Shown here piece by piece: positions 6,997 to 8,100 of a stretch of 8,100 bases of DNA (its first letter is position 1; each line of letters starts with the position of its first letter). The stretch is from an uncultured Alistipes sp. GTDB lineage: Bacteria > Bacteroidota > Bacteroidia > Bacteroidales > Rikenellaceae. The notes below the pieces were generated by a model that searched no databases, was not told the origin of the DNA, and was given only the letters and a program-made list of their open reading frames with translations. The stretch spans positions 1 to 8,100 of the forward strand of contig CAAGHX010000128.1 of the NCBI GenBank assembly GCA_900769745.1, read 5' to 3'. The position numbers and the translations under genes were made by a program.

Positions 6997-7135
6997 AAAT
7001 CTTGTTTCTTGGCAAAAATTTTGTTTTCCGTAGGCGTCTATTTGGCGTGCCTAAGCGAAAAATGTTTTGCGTTGTGTTAATTCGTTGTTATGGTTTGCCT
7101 CTTATTTCGGGCTCTCACCCAACGCAAACTCAATA

Positions 7136-7143
7136 CAAATATA
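7136..7143 (-). promoter_or_regulatory. Candidate -7 element for the GH13-led operon
   Basis: On the minus strand this octamer reads TATATTTG, an exact match to the Bacteroidota -7 consensus TAnnTTTG. Transcription would start near 7130 and leave a leader of roughly 130 nt before the ATG at 6996. No TTTG -33 box is found at the expected 19-21 bp spacing, and the region is AT-rich, so chance is a real alternative. Confidence 0.35.
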
Positions 7144-7347
7144 CAAAAATAAATAAGAAATGTATAGTTTGTTCGGCTGGTTTTGGATGGGTATTCCTTG
7201 CTTGGGATATATACCTATATTATATATAATATTATGAGTAGACTTATTTTTAATGTTTTTGTTTGTTGGTTGTGGTAATCTGCGGTCCTAGTTGTGGTAC
7301 TTTAAGAACGATATTGGGGGGGGTGGGCTAATGTATATGCCAGATCC

Positions 7348-7436
7348 AATGTTAAGCGAATGTTAATTATTAAAATAGTTTAATAATGTAATAACCTGTA
7401 AAATAACAAGTTAGCAATATTTAGCTATTTTGGCTA
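7348..7436. promoter_or_regulatory. Phased repeats and dyads upstream of the first rRNA promoter
   Basis: AATGTTAA occurs twice at an 11-bp step (7348-7355 and 7359-7366). A perfect 9-bp dyad follows, ATTATTAAA (7366-7374) and TTTAATAAT (7379-7387), with loop ATAG. Next is a 7/8 dyad, TAACCTGT (7392-7399) and ACAAGTTA (7406-7413). TTAGC then occurs twice at a 10-bp step (7411-7415 and 7421-7425), with GCTA mirrored at 7433-7436. The cluster ends 22 bp before the -33 box of P1. A UP-like or activator-binding region is an inference; AT-richness alone could produce some of these repeats. Confidence 0.4.
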
Positions 7437-7457
7437 TGTAAAATAGTTCTTAAAATA

Positions 7458-7489
7458 TTTGCATAATTGTAACAAATGCTGTTACTTTG
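7458..7489 (+). promoter_or_regulatory. rRNA promoter P1
   Basis: A -33 box TTTG (7458-7461) is followed by a 20-bp spacer and TTACTTTG (7482-7489), one base off the TAnnTTTG -7 consensus of Bacteroidota. GCAC follows the -7 box directly, as at P3. It is the first of three tandem promoters before the 16S gene, about 412 bp upstream of the mature 5' end. Confidence 0.75.
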
Positions 7490-7577
7490 CACTCGCAAAC
7501 GAAAGGAAACAGAGTTTGTAAGGTTCTGAAGGAATTAAGAATTGAGAATGGATTTTATTGGGAAAATTAGTAAAAAG

Positions 7578-7609
7578 TTTTCCTAATTAGGAAAAAGTTC
7601 TTATCTTTG
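7578..7609 (+). promoter_or_regulatory. rRNA promoter P2 containing an 18-bp palindrome
   Basis: The -7 box TATCTTTG (7602-7609) matches TAnnTTTG exactly. At the same 20-bp spacing the -33 position holds TTTT (7578-7581) in place of TTTG. The sequence TTTTCCTAATTAGGAAAA (7578-7595) is a perfect 18-bp palindrome that covers the -33 position and most of the spacer. It may be an operator (inference). GCAG follows the -7 box. Confidence 0.75.
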
Positions 7610-7689
7610 CAGCCGCTTTGAATGAGAGAGCTTGTTTGGAGCAGAAGAAAGGTTCTTAAGAGAAAAGTTTTAAAAAATCTTCCAAAAAA

Positions 7690-7721
7690 TTTGGTAGAAT
7701 AAAAAACTTGCCTTACCTTTG
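7690..7721 (+). promoter_or_regulatory. rRNA promoter P3
   Basis: TTTG (7690-7693), a 20-bp spacer and TACCTTTG (7714-7721) match the Bacteroidota housekeeping promoter consensus exactly at both boxes. GCAC follows. This is the best-matching and most proximal of the three promoters, about 180 bp before the mature 16S 5' end. Confidence 0.88.
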
Positions 7722-7786
7722 CACCACTTTCCGCTTGAGAAAAGCGAGAGGTGAGCGATAAAGATTCTAACGAAAGATTAGATAAA

Positions 7787-7800
7787 GTTCTTTGAAGATA
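7787..7800 (+). promoter_or_regulatory. boxA-like antitermination element
   Basis: GTTCTTTGAAGATA resembles the boxA core (GCTCTTTAACA in E. coli) and the GTTCTTTGA motif I associate with Bacteroidota rRNA leaders. It lies 66 nt after the P3 -7 box and 102 nt before the 16S gene. NusB/S10 loading is the expected role by analogy. Confidence 0.5.
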
Positions 7801-7826
7801 TTGAGCAGCTAAGAAAGTTTTATTCG

Positions 7827-7845
7827 CTCTTACATTAAGTAAGAG
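7827..7845 (+). other. rRNA leader hairpin
   Basis: CTCTTAC (7827-7833) and GTAAGAG (7839-7845) form a perfect 7-bp stem with an ATTAA loop, extendable by a G-U pair. No T-run follows, so it is not a terminator. It may help fold the leader or guide processing. Confidence 0.45.
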
Positions 7846-7901
7846 TAATTTCAAACAATACCTTTGAGATTAGAGCTAAGATTTAAAAACAATTTATTTT
7901 T

Positions 7902-8100
<199 letters not shown>

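Larger units (their letters stand above)
6997..7457. other. Divergent intergenic region between the GH13 operon and the rRNA operon
   Basis: This 461-bp stretch lies between head-to-head transcription units. I see no supported gene; short ORFs in it lack recognisable domains. It becomes very AT-rich after about 7200 (ATATATACC, TTATATATAATATTATG). It holds an 8-G run at 7316-7323, a 9-bp direct repeat GTTGTGGTA at 7269-7277 and 7291-7299, and a cluster of repeats and dyads at 7348-7436 next to the rRNA promoters. A weak candidate promoter for the GH13 gene lies at 7136-7143. Confidence 0.7.
7722..7901 (+). other. rRNA operon leader
   Basis: This is the transcribed leader between P3 and the 16S gene. 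It holds a boxA-like element at 7787-7800 and a hairpin at 7827-7845. It is A/T-rich just before the mature 5' end (AACAATTTATTTTTACA). Leaders of this kind are removed from the pre-rRNA by processing. No coding region is seen. Confidence 0.75.

Noticed and set aside
7002..7229. Plus-strand ORF of 75 codons in the divergent intergenic region
   Set aside because: No recognisable domain and no promoter seen. It lies in the expected leader/promoter zone of the GH13 gene. A small unknown protein cannot be fully excluded.
7567..7854. Minus-strand ORF of 95 codons over the rRNA promoters
   Set aside because: It covers P2, P3 and the leader in antisense. The product is low-complexity in Leu, Phe and Ser, and the rRNA signals explain the sequence better.

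Overview
The window looks like a chromosomal segment of a Bacteroidota gut bacterium, most likely family Rikenellaceae and close to Alistipes. The main evidence is the first ~200 nt of a 16S rRNA gene at the right edge, whose V1/V2 wording (CGCTAGCGGCAGGCCTAACA, GAGAAATTGGTACTAAT) I recognise as Alistipes-like. Bacteroidota-type promoters (TTTG-N20-TAnnTTTG) and A-rich translation starts without Shine-Dalgarno sequences agree with this. The genus is from memory and not from a search.

Layout, left to right. Positions 25-369 (+) hold rplT (ribosomal protein L20), the distal gene of the usual infC-rpmI-rplT operon, closed by a strong intrinsic terminator (396-426). A G-rich spacer follows, then a DoxX-family membrane protein (561-1076, +). 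From 1018 to 6996 five genes lie head to tail on the minus strand. In transcription order they are a cytoplasmic GH13 alpha-amylase-family enzyme, a TPM-domain membrane protein with a zinc ribbon and a Gly-rich tail, a LemA lipoprotein, a large exported glycosidase-like protein with a C-terminal CBM9/DOMON-like domain, and a Gfo/Idh/MocA oxidoreductase. Gaps are 8, 95, 30 and 11 bp, so most or all could be one transcript. The last gene converges on doxX and overlaps it by 59 bp.

Positions 6997-7901 form a divergent, largely non-coding regulatory region. It holds a weak candidate minus-strand promoter for the GH13 operon and three tandem plus-strand promoters for the rRNA operon, each with a 20-bp spacer. 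It also holds direct repeats and dyads upstream of the first promoter, an exact 18-bp palindrome inside the second, and a leader with a boxA-like element and a hairpin. The 16S gene starts near 7902 and runs off the window.

How the genes may work together: GH13, the glycosidase-like protein and the oxidoreductase suggest carbohydrate handling (periplasmic attack, cytoplasmic trimming, sugar oxidation or reduction). LemA and the TPM protein are envelope proteins that commonly occur together. Nothing seen proves a single pathway, and no SusC/SusD pair, sensor or transporter is present. I see no mobile element, CRISPR array, tRNA or defence system. The most interesting parts are the unassigned glycosidase-like protein and the architecture of the rRNA promoter region.
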